A stretch of 64,000 nucleotides of DNA from Mycolicibacterium rhodesiae (GTDB lineage Bacteria > Actinomycetota > Actinomycetes > Mycobacteriales > Mycobacteriaceae): NCBI RefSeq assembly GCF_002086695.1, contig NZ_MVIH01000002.1, positions 310,001 to 374,000 on the forward strand. The letters run 5' to 3'. The notes beneath the pieces were generated by a model that was not told the DNA's origin, did not search any database, and was given only the letters and a program-made list of their open reading frames with translations. The position numbers and the translations under genes were made by a program. Each line of letters opens with the position of its first letter. The first letter of the stretch is position 1. Below, in pieces: positions 46,328 to 53,823 of this stretch.

Positions 46328-46353
46328 ATACCCGGGTTGTCGCGCGGGTAACC
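46328..46353 (-). promoter_or_regulatory. SigF-type promoter of dps
   Basis: Minus strand GGTTA (46353-46349), 15-nt spacer, GGGTAT (46333-46328): a good match to the mycobacterial SigF consensus GGTTT-N15/17-GGGTA. It is 36 nt upstream of the dps ATG. M. smegmatis dps is known to respond to the stress sigma factors SigF/SigH. Confidence 0.75.
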
Positions 46354-46369
46354 GGATGTAAGAGCCGCG

Positions 46370-47281
46370 TCACATATTGCTGATCTGCTGCACCGGCAGC
46401 CGCGGGCCGAAACGCGGCTTGTACGCCAGCCGGCTGGCCTCGAGCAGGCGCACCGCGCGGTACCGGTGCGGGCGCTCCGGCTCCAGCAACTCCACCATGC
46501 CGGCGTCATCGACCGGGGTGCCGATCAGTGTCCAACCGATCATCTTCGAGATGTGGTAGTCCCCGATCGACAGCGCGTCGGTGTCACCGAATGCGCGCTG
46601 CGCGGTTTCGGCCGCCGTCCAGACCCCGACGCCCGGCAGCGTGGTGAGCGCGTCGCGGGCATCGGTCGCAATCCGGCCCGACAACCGTTCGAGCGCATCC
46701 GCGCGTTGCGCGCAGCCGATGATCGTGCGGGCGCGGCCCGGATCGACGTTGGCGCGATGGAACTCCCATGACGGGATGCGACGCCAGACGTCCGCCGGCG
46801 GCGGCACCCGCATCCGTGCGGGCGCGGGGCCGGGCGCTGGGCTGCCGAACTTGGTGACCAGCAGCCGCCAGGCGCGAAACGCATCGGCGCCCGTGACCCG
46901 CTGTTCGATCACCGCGGGGATCAACGCCTCGAGTACCCGTGCGGTGCGGCCGAGGCGCAGATGTGGCACGCGTTTGGCGGCGGCCTGGATGACCGGGTGC
47001 TGCGGACGGTAGCTGGCGGGGTCGTCGTCGAGGCCCAGCAGCGCGGGCAGCGCCTCGACGAACTCGTCGGCGCCGTCGCCCCACGCCTGGCACCCCACGG
47101 TGTCGGGAGCGATGCGGAAGATCCGGGCCGTCACCGGCCCGCTGGGTTGCAGGCTGGTGCGCCAGATCGCACGCTCGCCGTCGAGCTGATAGCAGGGGTC
47201 GCCGGGGCCGCGGCGTTGCGGCGACAACGTCTGTCCCGGGCTGGCGGGGCCAGGAAAGGTCAGGACACGCTCGACCGGCAC
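46370..47281 (-). CDS. DNA-3-methyladenine glycosylase-like HhH-GPD protein (Rv0142-like)
   Basis: 303 residues from GTG 47281 (MPVERVLTFPGPASPGQ). AlkA-type C-terminal domain: VIEQRVTGADAFRAW, the helix-hairpin-helix LTTLPGVGVWTAAETAQ, and catalytic Asp in ALSIGDYHISKMIG. The N-terminal half is a divergent AlkA_N-like beta domain. Probably removes alkylated bases. It begins 5 nt after the DUF427 stop and forms an operon with it; homologue of Rv0142 by context. Confidence 0.85.
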   Translation of the reverse strand: MPVERVLTFPGPASPGQTLSPQRRGPGDPCYQLDGERAIWRTSLQPSGPVTARIFRIAPDTVGCQAWGDGADEFVEALPALLGLDDDPASYRPQHPVIQAAAKRVPHLRLGRTARVLEALIPAVIEQRVTGADAFRAWRLLVTKFGSPAPGPAPARMRVPPPADVWRRIPSWEFHRANVDPGRARTIIGCAQRADALERLSGRIATDARDALTTLPGVGVWTAAETAQRAFGDTDALSIGDYHISKMIGWTLIGTPVDDAGMVELLEPERPHRYRAVRLLEASRLAYKPRFGPRLPVQQISNM

Positions 47282-47285
47282 CTGG

Positions 47286-47663
47286 TCAGTCCGGTACGAC
47301 GCTGATGTCGGCCTTGTTCGGGTAGAACGCAACGTGTCCCGCGATCGCGGCGACCGCCGGGTAGGGCTCCTGGTAGGTCCAGATCGCGTCCTCGACCGTC
47401 GCGTCGCCCGTGGTGACGCTGTAGTAGCTCGCCTCGCCCTTGTACGGGCAGTACGTCCGGGTGGTGGTGCAGGTCAGCACCGCGGGGTTGACGTCACCGA
47501 GCGGGATGTATTGCACGACAGGATAACTGGACTCGGCCAGGCCGAGCGCGGCGCGGGTGTCGGCGACGACCTCGCCGTTGACCCGCACCTGCACCCGCCC
47601 ATTGGTCGGGGTGATCGTGATCGGATGGTCGGCGGTGGGCTCTTTGATCTCACGTGTGGTCAT
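47286..47663 (-). CDS. DUF427 protein (Rv0140-like)
   Basis: 125 residues from ATG 47663 with GAGGAGGGA upstream. Single DUF427 domain: VRVNGEVVADTRAALGLAESSYPVVQYIPL, TYCPYKGEASYYSV, DAIWTYQEPYPAVAAIAGHVAFYPNKAD. Small beta-rich fold found in plants, fungi and bacteria; function not established. Directly upstream of the glycosylase. Confidence 0.9.
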   Translation of the reverse strand: MTTREIKEPTADHPITITPTNGRVQVRVNGEVVADTRAALGLAESSYPVVQYIPLGDVNPAVLTCTTTRTYCPYKGEASYYSVTTGDATVEDAIWTYQEPYPAVAAIAGHVAFYPNKADISVVPD

Positions 47664-47723
47664 CGGGTGTCCCTCCTCAAGGCGTAGTGGGTGCAACACC
47701 GTCACGCACTCATGATTCCCACG

Positions 47724-49094
47724 CTACGGCCGCCGGGCGATCGCGTCCGCGATCACCGCGATCGGGGAGGTCGACGCCCGCCCGCCGTCCTCGTGCCGAT
47801 CGGCGAGTTTGTATGCGGTGTACATGCCGCGTACCCCGAGCCAGCGCAGCGGCTCGGGTTCCCAGGTGGCCGAGTGGTGACCGACCCAGGGCAGCGCGGT
47901 CAACGGAGTGGACCGCTTGAGCACCAGGTCGGTCAGCGTCCGGCCGGCGAGGTTGGTCGCGGTGACGCCGTGGCCGACGTAGCCACCTGCCTCGCCGAGT
48001 CCGGTGGCCGGATCGAGGCTGACACCGGCCGACCAGTCCCGGGGGACGCCCAGCACGCCGCACCAACCATGGGCGATCGGCACCCCGCGGGTCTGTGGCA
48101 GCGCGGTGTTGAGCACCCCGGTCAGGTAGGTGATGGTGTCGGCGCCGACCGCGCCGTCGTTGTCGATGCGGGAGGCATAGCGATAGGGCACGGCCCGGCC
48201 ACCGATCGCGATGCGATTGTCGGCGGTGCGCTGGGCGTAGAAGAACCCGTGCGCCAGATCGCCAAGCGTTTCCCGGCCCGCCCAGCCGATGGTCGCCCAG
48301 AGGTCGTCAGACATCGGCTCGGTGGCGATCATCGCGCTGTTCATCGGCAGCCAGCGCCGCCGCAGCCCACGCATCCGGGCGGTGAAGCCCTCGGTGGCCC
48401 GCAGCACGATCGGCGCGCGAACCACGCCCCGCGGAGTCTCCGCCCGGCCCGGGCTGATCGTGGTGACCGGGGTCTGTTCGTAGATGGTGACGCCGAGTCG
48501 TTCCACGACGTCGGCGAGTCCGCGGGCCAGCTTGGCGGGTTGGATGCGGGCGCAGTGCGGGTTGAACATCCCCAGCACCAGGCCGTCAACCCGGATCCGC
48601 TCGGCTGCTTCGGCGGCGGTCAATAGTTCGATGCCGTCGGTGCCCCACTCGCGATCCTCGTCGGCCTCGGCGCGCAGCCTGCGGGCCTGCGAGGGGTTGC
48701 GGGCCACCTCGAGGTTGCCGCCCTTGACGATGTCGGCCTCGATGCCTTCATGGGCGGCCACGTCGATCACCTCGTCGACGGCGGCGTTGAGGGTCTGCTG
48801 CCAGGCGACGACGTTGGCGCGGCCGTATTTCTTGGCCAGCAGCCCGCGGTGGCCCGGTGCCAGGCCGGACAGCCAGCCGCCGTTTCGGCCGGAGGCGCCG
48901 AACCCCGCGAACCGGGCCTCCAGCACCACGATCCGCAATGACGGGTCCGCCTTCTTCAGGTAGTAGGCGGTCCACAGCCCGGTGTAGCCGGCGCCGACGA
49001 TGCAGACGTCGGCGTCGCGGTCACCGGGCAGGGCGGGACGCGGCCGGGGAAGCTCGGTGAACCAGTGCGACACGGCGCCGTTGATTGTGGCCAT
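47724..49094 (-). CDS. FAD-dependent oxidoreductase (DAO/glycine-oxidase-like)
   Basis: 456 residues. N-terminal FAD Rossmann site DADVCIVGAGYTGLWTAYYL, then LEARFAGFGASGRNGGWLSG, the motif of DadA/PuuB-type amine oxidases, and C-terminal GYVGHGVTATNLAGRTLTDL closing the FAD site. Likely oxidises a secondary amine or amino acid. It follows a cupredoxin gene by 39 nt on the same strand. Confidence 0.88.
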   Translation of the reverse strand: MATINGAVSHWFTELPRPRPALPGDRDADVCIVGAGYTGLWTAYYLKKADPSLRIVVLEARFAGFGASGRNGGWLSGLAPGHRGLLAKKYGRANVVAWQQTLNAAVDEVIDVAAHEGIEADIVKGGNLEVARNPSQARRLRAEADEDREWGTDGIELLTAAEAAERIRVDGLVLGMFNPHCARIQPAKLARGLADVVERLGVTIYEQTPVTTISPGRAETPRGVVRAPIVLRATEGFTARMRGLRRRWLPMNSAMIATEPMSDDLWATIGWAGRETLGDLAHGFFYAQRTADNRIAIGGRAVPYRYASRIDNDGAVGADTITYLTGVLNTALPQTRGVPIAHGWCGVLGVPRDWSAGVSLDPATGLGEAGGYVGHGVTATNLAGRTLTDLVLKRSTPLTALPWVGHHSATWEPEPLRWLGVRGMYTAYKLADRHEDGGRASTSPIAVIADAIARRP

Positions 49095-49133
49095 GGCAAG
49101 AATCTAGCCGCACCCGACGAACGTTGATCGCCC

Positions 49134-49493
49134 TCACTGGACGACGAGTTGTCCGTGCATCGCCGGGTGATAGGTGCAGTGGTAGGGGTAGGTTCCCGGC
49201 TTGCTGGGCGCGGTGAACGTGGCTGTGCCCTTGTCGCCGACCTCCACGTTGAACGCGGCGCCGGCATCGGCGGTGACGGTGTGCTCGACCCCGTCGGCAT
49301 TGGTGACGGTGACGGTGGCCCCGGGCGACACCGGGGCCGGTGAGCTGAATTTCATGTCCGCGATGCTGATCGTCGGGCCGGCCGCGGACGGAGCGGACGA
49401 CGGTGAGGCTTTGGTTCCCGCCGAACACGCCGCCACCAGGAGAACAGCAGCGAACGCGATGGCGAGGGACAGGGCAAAGATGCGTGGCGTCAT
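49134..49493 (-). CDS. Cupredoxin-domain lipoprotein
   Basis: 119 residues. Signal peptide with lipobox VAAC (lipidated C23), a Ser/Ala-rich spacer, then a plastocyanin-like fold with the type-1 copper set H71 (VEHTVTAD), C106, H109 and M112 (YPYHCTYHPAMHG). A cell-surface copper electron carrier or copper-binding protein. Same strand as the downstream FAD oxidoreductase and the upstream epimerase; a redox link is possible but unproven. Confidence 0.93.
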   Translation of the reverse strand: MTPRIFALSLAIAFAAVLLVAACSAGTKASPSSAPSAAGPTISIADMKFSSPAPVSPGATVTVTNADGVEHTVTADAGAAFNVEVGDKGTATFTAPSKPGTYPYHCTYHPAMHGQLVVQ

Positions 49494-49535
49494 ACGCGGG
49501 ACACGTATTCGCCCGCGGGCGGGTTCAGCGCCTGA

Positions 49536-50555
49536 TCACTCCGACCGGGTTGCCTTCGCCTGCCGTTTCGCCTCGCGCAGCCCGACCCAGAAGCGCGCGG
49601 CCTCCCGAATGGATTCCTCGACGGGGCGCGGCTGCCAACCCAATTCCTGGACGGCCTTGCTGCAGTCCAGCGGCCCCTCGGCACGCATCAGCCGCAGCGA
49701 GCCCAGCGACAGCTTCTCGTCGGTCTTCTGCAGCCGAGCTTTGGCGGTGCCCAACGCGGCCAGCGCGTAGGCGACCGGCAGCGGGATCGTCTTCGTCGGC
49801 GGCGGCATGTTCGCCTCCAGAGCCGCGATGCGCGCCACTTCGGCGTTGCTGATCATCTTCTCCGAGATCAGGTAGCGCTCACCGACCCGGCCGCGTTCGG
49901 CGGCCAGGATCATCGCGCGGGCCGCGTCGTCGACGCCGACGGCTTCGAGTTCGATACCGCCCATCACGAACGGCAGCTTGCCGAACGCAGCCCCGGCGAT
50001 GATGGCGCCGTGCGGGGTTCGCCCCCAGTCGCCGCCGCCGTAGGTCGTGGACACGCACATCGCGATCGCGGGCAGGCCATGTTCGCGGGCGTAGCGCAGT
50101 ACCAGTTCTTCGGCCTGCACCCGGGACCGGACGTACGGGGTGAGTCCACGGTCGGTGATGATGTCGGCTTCCGTGACCGTCCGGCCGCGACGGCGCCCGA
50201 CGGTGACGTAGCTGCTGGTGAAGATGAAGCGATGCAGGTTCGCATCCCTGGCGATGTCGAGCACATTGCGGGTGCCCTCGACGTTGGTGCGGAACAACGG
50301 TGCCGGATCGCGGAGCCAACCGCGGGCGTCGACCACGCAGTAGTAGACGTCGTCGACGCCGGCCATCGCCTCGCGCAGCACGTCGTTGTCCCAGATGTCG
50401 CCGACGAAGCGCTGCACGTCGAGGTCGTCGATGGAGATCGTGGAAGCCTTCGGCCGCACCATGACTCGCACCTGGTGTCCGTCGGCGACCAACTGCCGGG
50501 TGACGTGCGAGCCGAGGAACCCGTTGGCCCCGATGACGAGCTTGGGACCGCTCAC
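49536..50555 (-). CDS. NAD-dependent epimerase/dehydratase (Rv0139-like)
   Basis: 339 residues from GTG 50555, overlapping the NTF2-like gene stop by 4 nt. Extended SDR: NAD site VIGANGFLGSHV, DVYYCVVDARGW, TNVEGTRNVLDIA, and YVRSRVQAEELVL, where the usual YxxxK is Tyr-Val-Arg-Ser-Arg, so the catalytic Lys position is Arg. Similar to dihydroflavonol reductase/3-beta-HSD-like enzymes. The operon partner and an upstream KstR box point to sterol-linked metabolism. Confidence 0.87.
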   Translation of the reverse strand: MSGPKLVIGANGFLGSHVTRQLVADGHQVRVMVRPKASTISIDDLDVQRFVGDIWDNDVLREAMAGVDDVYYCVVDARGWLRDPAPLFRTNVEGTRNVLDIARDANLHRFIFTSSYVTVGRRRGRTVTEADIITDRGLTPYVRSRVQAEELVLRYAREHGLPAIAMCVSTTYGGGDWGRTPHGAIIAGAAFGKLPFVMGGIELEAVGVDDAARAMILAAERGRVGERYLISEKMISNAEVARIAALEANMPPPTKTIPLPVAYALAALGTAKARLQKTDEKLSLGSLRLMRAEGPLDCSKAVQELGWQPRPVEESIREAARFWVGLREAKRQAKATRSE

Positions 50556-51052
50556 TTGAAGCCGCCGTTGGCGCGCATCCAGGCGGCGGCTTCATCGTCC
50601 AGGGTGCCGAGCTTCTCGGCTTTCTTGCACCACTTCATGCTCGCCTGCAGGAACCGCAGTGGGTTGTAGATGTCCTCCTGGCGCGACCAGAGGCCGTCGC
50701 CGGCGTAGGTGACGATCGAGATGTTGGTGGCGCTGATGATCGTGCCGTCGCCGGGGTCGCGCATCGGGTTGTCCAGCTCGCAGATGACTCGCCCGGTCTC
50801 CTCGTCGAACACGGCCCACAGCGACGGGAACTCGGTCATGTAGCTGCCGGGGAAGCTGCCCATGGTCTTGGTGATCCAGGCGCGCACTTCCTCGCGGCCC
50901 TTCATCGTGCCCATCGCGTGCTCGATGTAGTCGACGTCGGGGGTGTAGTGACTCACCCAGGCGTCCCAGTCGTGCGAGCGGGCCGCGTCGGCGACCGTCT
51001 GCTCGAACGTTGCAAAAGCTTCCGTCAGTTCTTCACGAGAGAATCGCGCCAC
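50552..51052 (-). CDS. NTF2-like (SnoaL/limonene-hydrolase fold) protein, Rv0138-like
   Basis: 166 residues. Cone-shaped alpha+beta fold of the NTF2 superfamily: HDWDAWVSHYTPDVDYIEHAMGTMKGREEVRAWITKTM, FDEETGRVICELDN and LWSRQEDIYNPLRF. Members include ketosteroid-isomerase-like and limonene-epoxide-hydrolase-like enzymes; the catalytic identity is not certain. GTG 51052 looks leaderless (-10 TAGTTT at 51064-51059). A KstR-type operator overlaps that promoter. Confidence 0.85.
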   Translation of the reverse strand: MARFSREELTEAFATFEQTVADAARSHDWDAWVSHYTPDVDYIEHAMGTMKGREEVRAWITKTMGSFPGSYMTEFPSLWAVFDEETGRVICELDNPMRDPGDGTIISATNISIVTYAGDGLWSRQEDIYNPLRFLQASMKWCKKAEKLGTLDDEAAAWMRANGGFK

Positions 51053-51058
51053 AGAGTC

Positions 51059-51064
51059 AAACTA
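51059..51064 (-). promoter_or_regulatory. -10 box for a leaderless NTF2-like mRNA
   Basis: TAGTTT on the minus strand ends 6 nt before GTG 51052. It overlaps the left end of the KstR-type palindrome, so repressor binding would exclude RNA polymerase. Confidence 0.5.
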
Positions 51065-51078
51065 GAACATGTTCTAGT
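51061..51078. promoter_or_regulatory. KstR-type operator
   Basis: ACTAGAACATGTTCTAGT is a perfect 18-bp palindrome matching the KstR consensus TnnAACnnGTTnnA. It is 8 nt upstream of the NTF2-like gene. KstR represses sterol-side-chain and ring-degradation genes in mycobacteria until a 3-oxo-cholestenoyl-type CoA ester binds it. Confidence 0.8.
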
Positions 51079-51094
51079 GCGCATGTCGAGAATC

Positions 51095-51520
51095 TCACGA
51101 TGAGGACGACGCGTCGGCGCCCGCACTCGGTCGACGGAAGATTACGGCTGCCAGTCCGATTCCGAGGACCGCTACGACTCCCAGCGCGGCAAGGGTGACG
51201 GTCCAGATCCGTCGATCCGTGAGTTCTTCGCGACACAACGACACGTAGTCGGTGTTGACGATGATGTCGTCATGCGGTTGGGCGAGACCTGGCGTTCCCG
51301 GTGCACCGGGCGGGCTGGGCATGTTCTTTCCACCCAGGACAGTCGCCTCGCGGGCGGCTGAGAGGTCGGGGGAGACCGCAATGCCACAGTCGACGCTCAG
51401 AGGTTCCGCAACGGTGGGACCGCGATTCCCGGGCCCCGCGGAGACGGGAGTGACAAGCCCTGCGATGCCCACGATCAACGCCGCCACACCGACAAACAGA
51501 ACGATCCACCGAGTAATCAT
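51095..51520 (-). CDS. Hypothetical two-span membrane protein
   Basis: 141 residues. Membrane helices at about 5-27 and 105-128 enclose a roughly 75-residue loop with two Cys (C45 and C96) that could form a disulfide outside the cell, and a GKNMPSPPGAPGTPG segment. The cytoplasmic tail is Ser-rich. No family recognised. It lies between the diguanylate cyclase and the KstR box on the same strand. Confidence 0.75.
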   Translation of the reverse strand: MITRWIVLFVGVAALIVGIAGLVTPVSAGPGNRGPTVAEPLSVDCGIAVSPDLSAAREATVLGGKNMPSPPGAPGTPGLAQPHDDIIVNTDYVSLCREELTDRRIWTVTLAALGVVAVLGIGLAAVIFRRPSAGADASSSS

Positions 51521-51599
51521 GTTTGTGCCCTACCCGCTCCCGCCGGCTTCACGCCCCACGGCGGCGCTTTACTGCCGCCACTGCCCACGCGGTTGCGGC

Positions 51600-52574
51600 T
51601 CAGCGGTCGGTCTTGCGGCGGTTGCGACCCTTGGCGGCGTACAACTCGGCGTCGGCCAGGGCGTACAACGCCGCGATGTCGGCGGTATCGCCGGGCTGCG
51701 ACGCCACCCCGACGCTGGTGTCGGGGGTGTGCCGCCCGACGTCGGCGACGAACCGTTGTGCCAATGACGCATCACGGTCGGCTATGCAGGCGGCGAACTC
51801 GTCACCGCCGAGCCGCGCCAACACGGCATTGCGCGGCACCAGGTCGCGCCACCGGCGCGCGTGGCCGGTCAGGTGCTCATCACCCGCGAGATGCCCGCGG
51901 GTGTCGTTGAGCTGCTTGAAGCCGTCGAGGTCCATCACAACGACCGTGATCGTCGACTTCGGTGATCGCCTGCGCGCCAACAGGTTCCGCGTGGCGATCT
52001 CCCAGCCGGCCCGATTCAGCAGACCGGTCAGTGGATCGGTGCACGCACTGGTGACCAAGGCCCGCATCACCAGCCCGAAGGACTCCCCCGCGCCGACGAT
52101 CGCGATGACCCAGATCAGGTAGTCGATGTAGAGCTTGGGCAGCGGCGCGACCGCCAGCCCTGCCACCGCGGCCAACGTCAGGAAACCGATGAGCACGGCG
52201 GCGCGCCGCGGCGGATAGAACGCCCGCAAATACATCGCCAGGAACATCGGCGCGATCAGACAGGCGAGCTCGGCGGTGATCGCGATGTGGAACGCCATCA
52301 CCAGCGGGGTCGCAACGATGGCGGCCAGAGTGGCCGGTCCCGGGTGGTTCGGCTTGACGGCCAGCCAGATCAGCGCGGCGATGCCGAGCACGATCGCAAG
52401 CACACCTCCGAGCGGGTTCGCGTAGGTCAGTTCCGGGCGCAGCGGCCAGATGGTGAACACGACGCCGTAGACGTAGAGGAATGTCGTGAGCGCGAGATAG
52501 ATGCGCAGCAACCGGATCTGCTGCGCGCCGTGGAAGTCACTGCCGGTGAAGTCCAGCAGCCTCACCCGGTACAT
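51600..52574 (-). CDS. Membrane diguanylate cyclase (GGDEF)
   Basis: 324 residues. About six membrane helices (23-175) are followed by a GGDEF domain (about 178-320): TDPLTGLLNRAGWE, metal Asp in VVVMDLDGFKQLND and an intact GGDEF at 256-260. There is no RxxD inhibitory site five residues before it, so product inhibition may be absent. No EAL domain. Makes cyclic di-GMP from GTP in response to a membrane signal. Divergent from msrB. Confidence 0.92.
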   Translation of the reverse strand: MYRVRLLDFTGSDFHGAQQIRLLRIYLALTTFLYVYGVVFTIWPLRPELTYANPLGGVLAIVLGIAALIWLAVKPNHPGPATLAAIVATPLVMAFHIAITAELACLIAPMFLAMYLRAFYPPRRAAVLIGFLTLAAVAGLAVAPLPKLYIDYLIWVIAIVGAGESFGLVMRALVTSACTDPLTGLLNRAGWEIATRNLLARRRSPKSTITVVVMDLDGFKQLNDTRGHLAGDEHLTGHARRWRDLVPRNAVLARLGGDEFAACIADRDASLAQRFVADVGRHTPDTSVGVASQPGDTADIAALYALADAELYAAKGRNRRKTDR

Positions 52575-52767
52575 GAGGCCCGGCGTCGAACGTGCATGGG
52601 AATGCAGATCTGGCGAAGCCGCATCGCGTCAAACTTTCCTGCTCAGAACCGGCCCCGGTGCCGACTGCCAAATTGTGACACCGAGGCGCGCACGCCGCAG
52701 TACGCGTCGGTTCTGACGGATCTCTGACGTGGGAACTATCCGAACGACCATTGAGGTTGATAGGTGC

Positions 52768-53241
52768 ATGTCGCGCGATTACCACCGCAATCCCGCTGCC
52801 GTCTCCGCGCTGTCCCCCGAGCAATACCGGGTCACTCAGGAAAACGGAACCGAGCGGCCCTTCACCGGCGAGTACTGGGACAACCACGAGCCGGGCATCT
52901 ACGTCGACGTCGTCTCGGGCGAGCCGTTGTTCGCCTCGATCGACAAGTTCGAGAGCGGCTCCGGGTGGCCCAGTTTCACCAAGCCGATCGAGACGTCCCC
53001 CGGAAAAGCGAACGTCGTCACCAAACGGGACTTCAGCTATCTGATGGTCCGCACCGAGGTCCGCTCGGCCGGTGGCGACAGCCATCTGGGCCACGTGTTC
53101 AAGGACGGCCCCCGGGCGCAGGGAGGGTTGCGCTACTGCATCAACTCCGCTTCGCTGAGATTCATCCACCTCGACGACCTCGAGGCGCAGGGCTACGGCG
53201 AATACCGACGTTTGTTCGAGACTTCCAAGGAGGACGCATGA
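52768..53241 (+). CDS. msrB: Peptide methionine-R-sulfoxide reductase MsrB, zinc-less form
   Basis: 157 residues from ATG 52768. SelR fold: [33 protein letters not shown] and catalytic Cys124 in [12 protein letters not shown]. The two CxxC zinc pairs of M. tuberculosis-type MsrB are absent ([21 protein letters not shown]), and the CGWPSF Cys is Ser65. Reduces methionine-R-sulfoxide in proteins. Its last codons overlap the msrA start (ATGA). Confidence 0.93.
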   Translation: MSRDYHRNPAAVSALSPEQYRVTQENGTERPFTGEYWDNHEPGIYVDVVSGEPLFASIDKFESGSGWPSFTKPIETSPGKANVVTKRDFSYLMVRTEVRSAGGDSHLGHVFKDGPRAQGGLRYCINSASLRFIHLDDLEAQGYGEYRRLFETSKEDA

Positions 53242-53747
53242 GTCAAACCAAGAGGGCGATCCTGGCGGGCGGTTGCTTCTGGGGCATGCAGGACCTGATC
53301 CGCAAACAACCCGGTGTGGTTTCCACCCGCGTTGGTTACACCGGTGGCCAGAACGATCACCCCACCTACCGCAACCATCCCGGCCATGCCGAGGCCATCG
53401 AGATCGAGTACGACCCGGCGCAGACCGATTTCCGCGCGCTGCTCGAGTTCTTCTTCCAGATCCACGATCCGAGCACGAAGAACCGGCAGGGCAATGACGT
53501 CGGCACCAGTTACCGGTCGGCGATCTTCTACCTCGACGACGAGCAGAAGCAGGTCGCGTTGGACACCATCGCCGACGTGGACGCCTCCGGGCTGTGGCCG
53601 GGCAAGGTGGTCACCGAGGTGACGCCGGCCGGCGACTTCTGGGAGGCCGAGCCCGAGCATCAGGACTACCTGCTGCATTACCCGAACGGCTACACCTGCC
53701 ACTTCCCGCGGGCGGGCTGGAAGCTACCGAAGCGGGCTCAGGTCTAG
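53238..53747 (+). CDS. msrA: Peptide methionine-S-sulfoxide reductase MsrA
   Basis: 169 residues, preceded by AAGGAGG. Catalytic C13 in [12 protein letters not shown] and [12 protein letters not shown] conserved, and a C-terminal Cys in [12 protein letters not shown] that can resolve the sulfenic acid. Reduces the S epimer, complementing MsrB, with which it is translationally coupled. Corresponds to Rv0137c next to cyp138. Confidence 0.95.
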   Translation: MSQTKRAILAGGCFWGMQDLIRKQPGVVSTRVGYTGGQNDHPTYRNHPGHAEAIEIEYDPAQTDFRALLEFFFQIHDPSTKNRQGNDVGTSYRSAIFYLDDEQKQVALDTIADVDASGLWPGKVVTEVTPAGDFWEAEPEHQDYLLHYPNGYTCHFPRAGWKLPKRAQV

Positions 53748-53763
53748 CCTTCGCGCTCTCCGC

Positions 53764-53821
53764 CGAGCAGACGCAAAGCACTCCGAAATCCGGCGTGTCG
53801 CCGGCACTTTGCGTCTGCTCG
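53764..53821. repeat. REP-like palindromic element, copy 2
   Basis: Arms CGAGCAGACGCAAAG (53764-53778) and CTTTGCGTCTGCTCG (53807-53821) are perfect complements. The centre has a smaller stem-like CCGGCG/CGCCGG. It fills the gap between convergent msrA and cyp138. Shares GCAGAC-CAAA arms with the element at 13562-13623. Confidence 0.85.
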
Positions 53822-53823
53822 CG

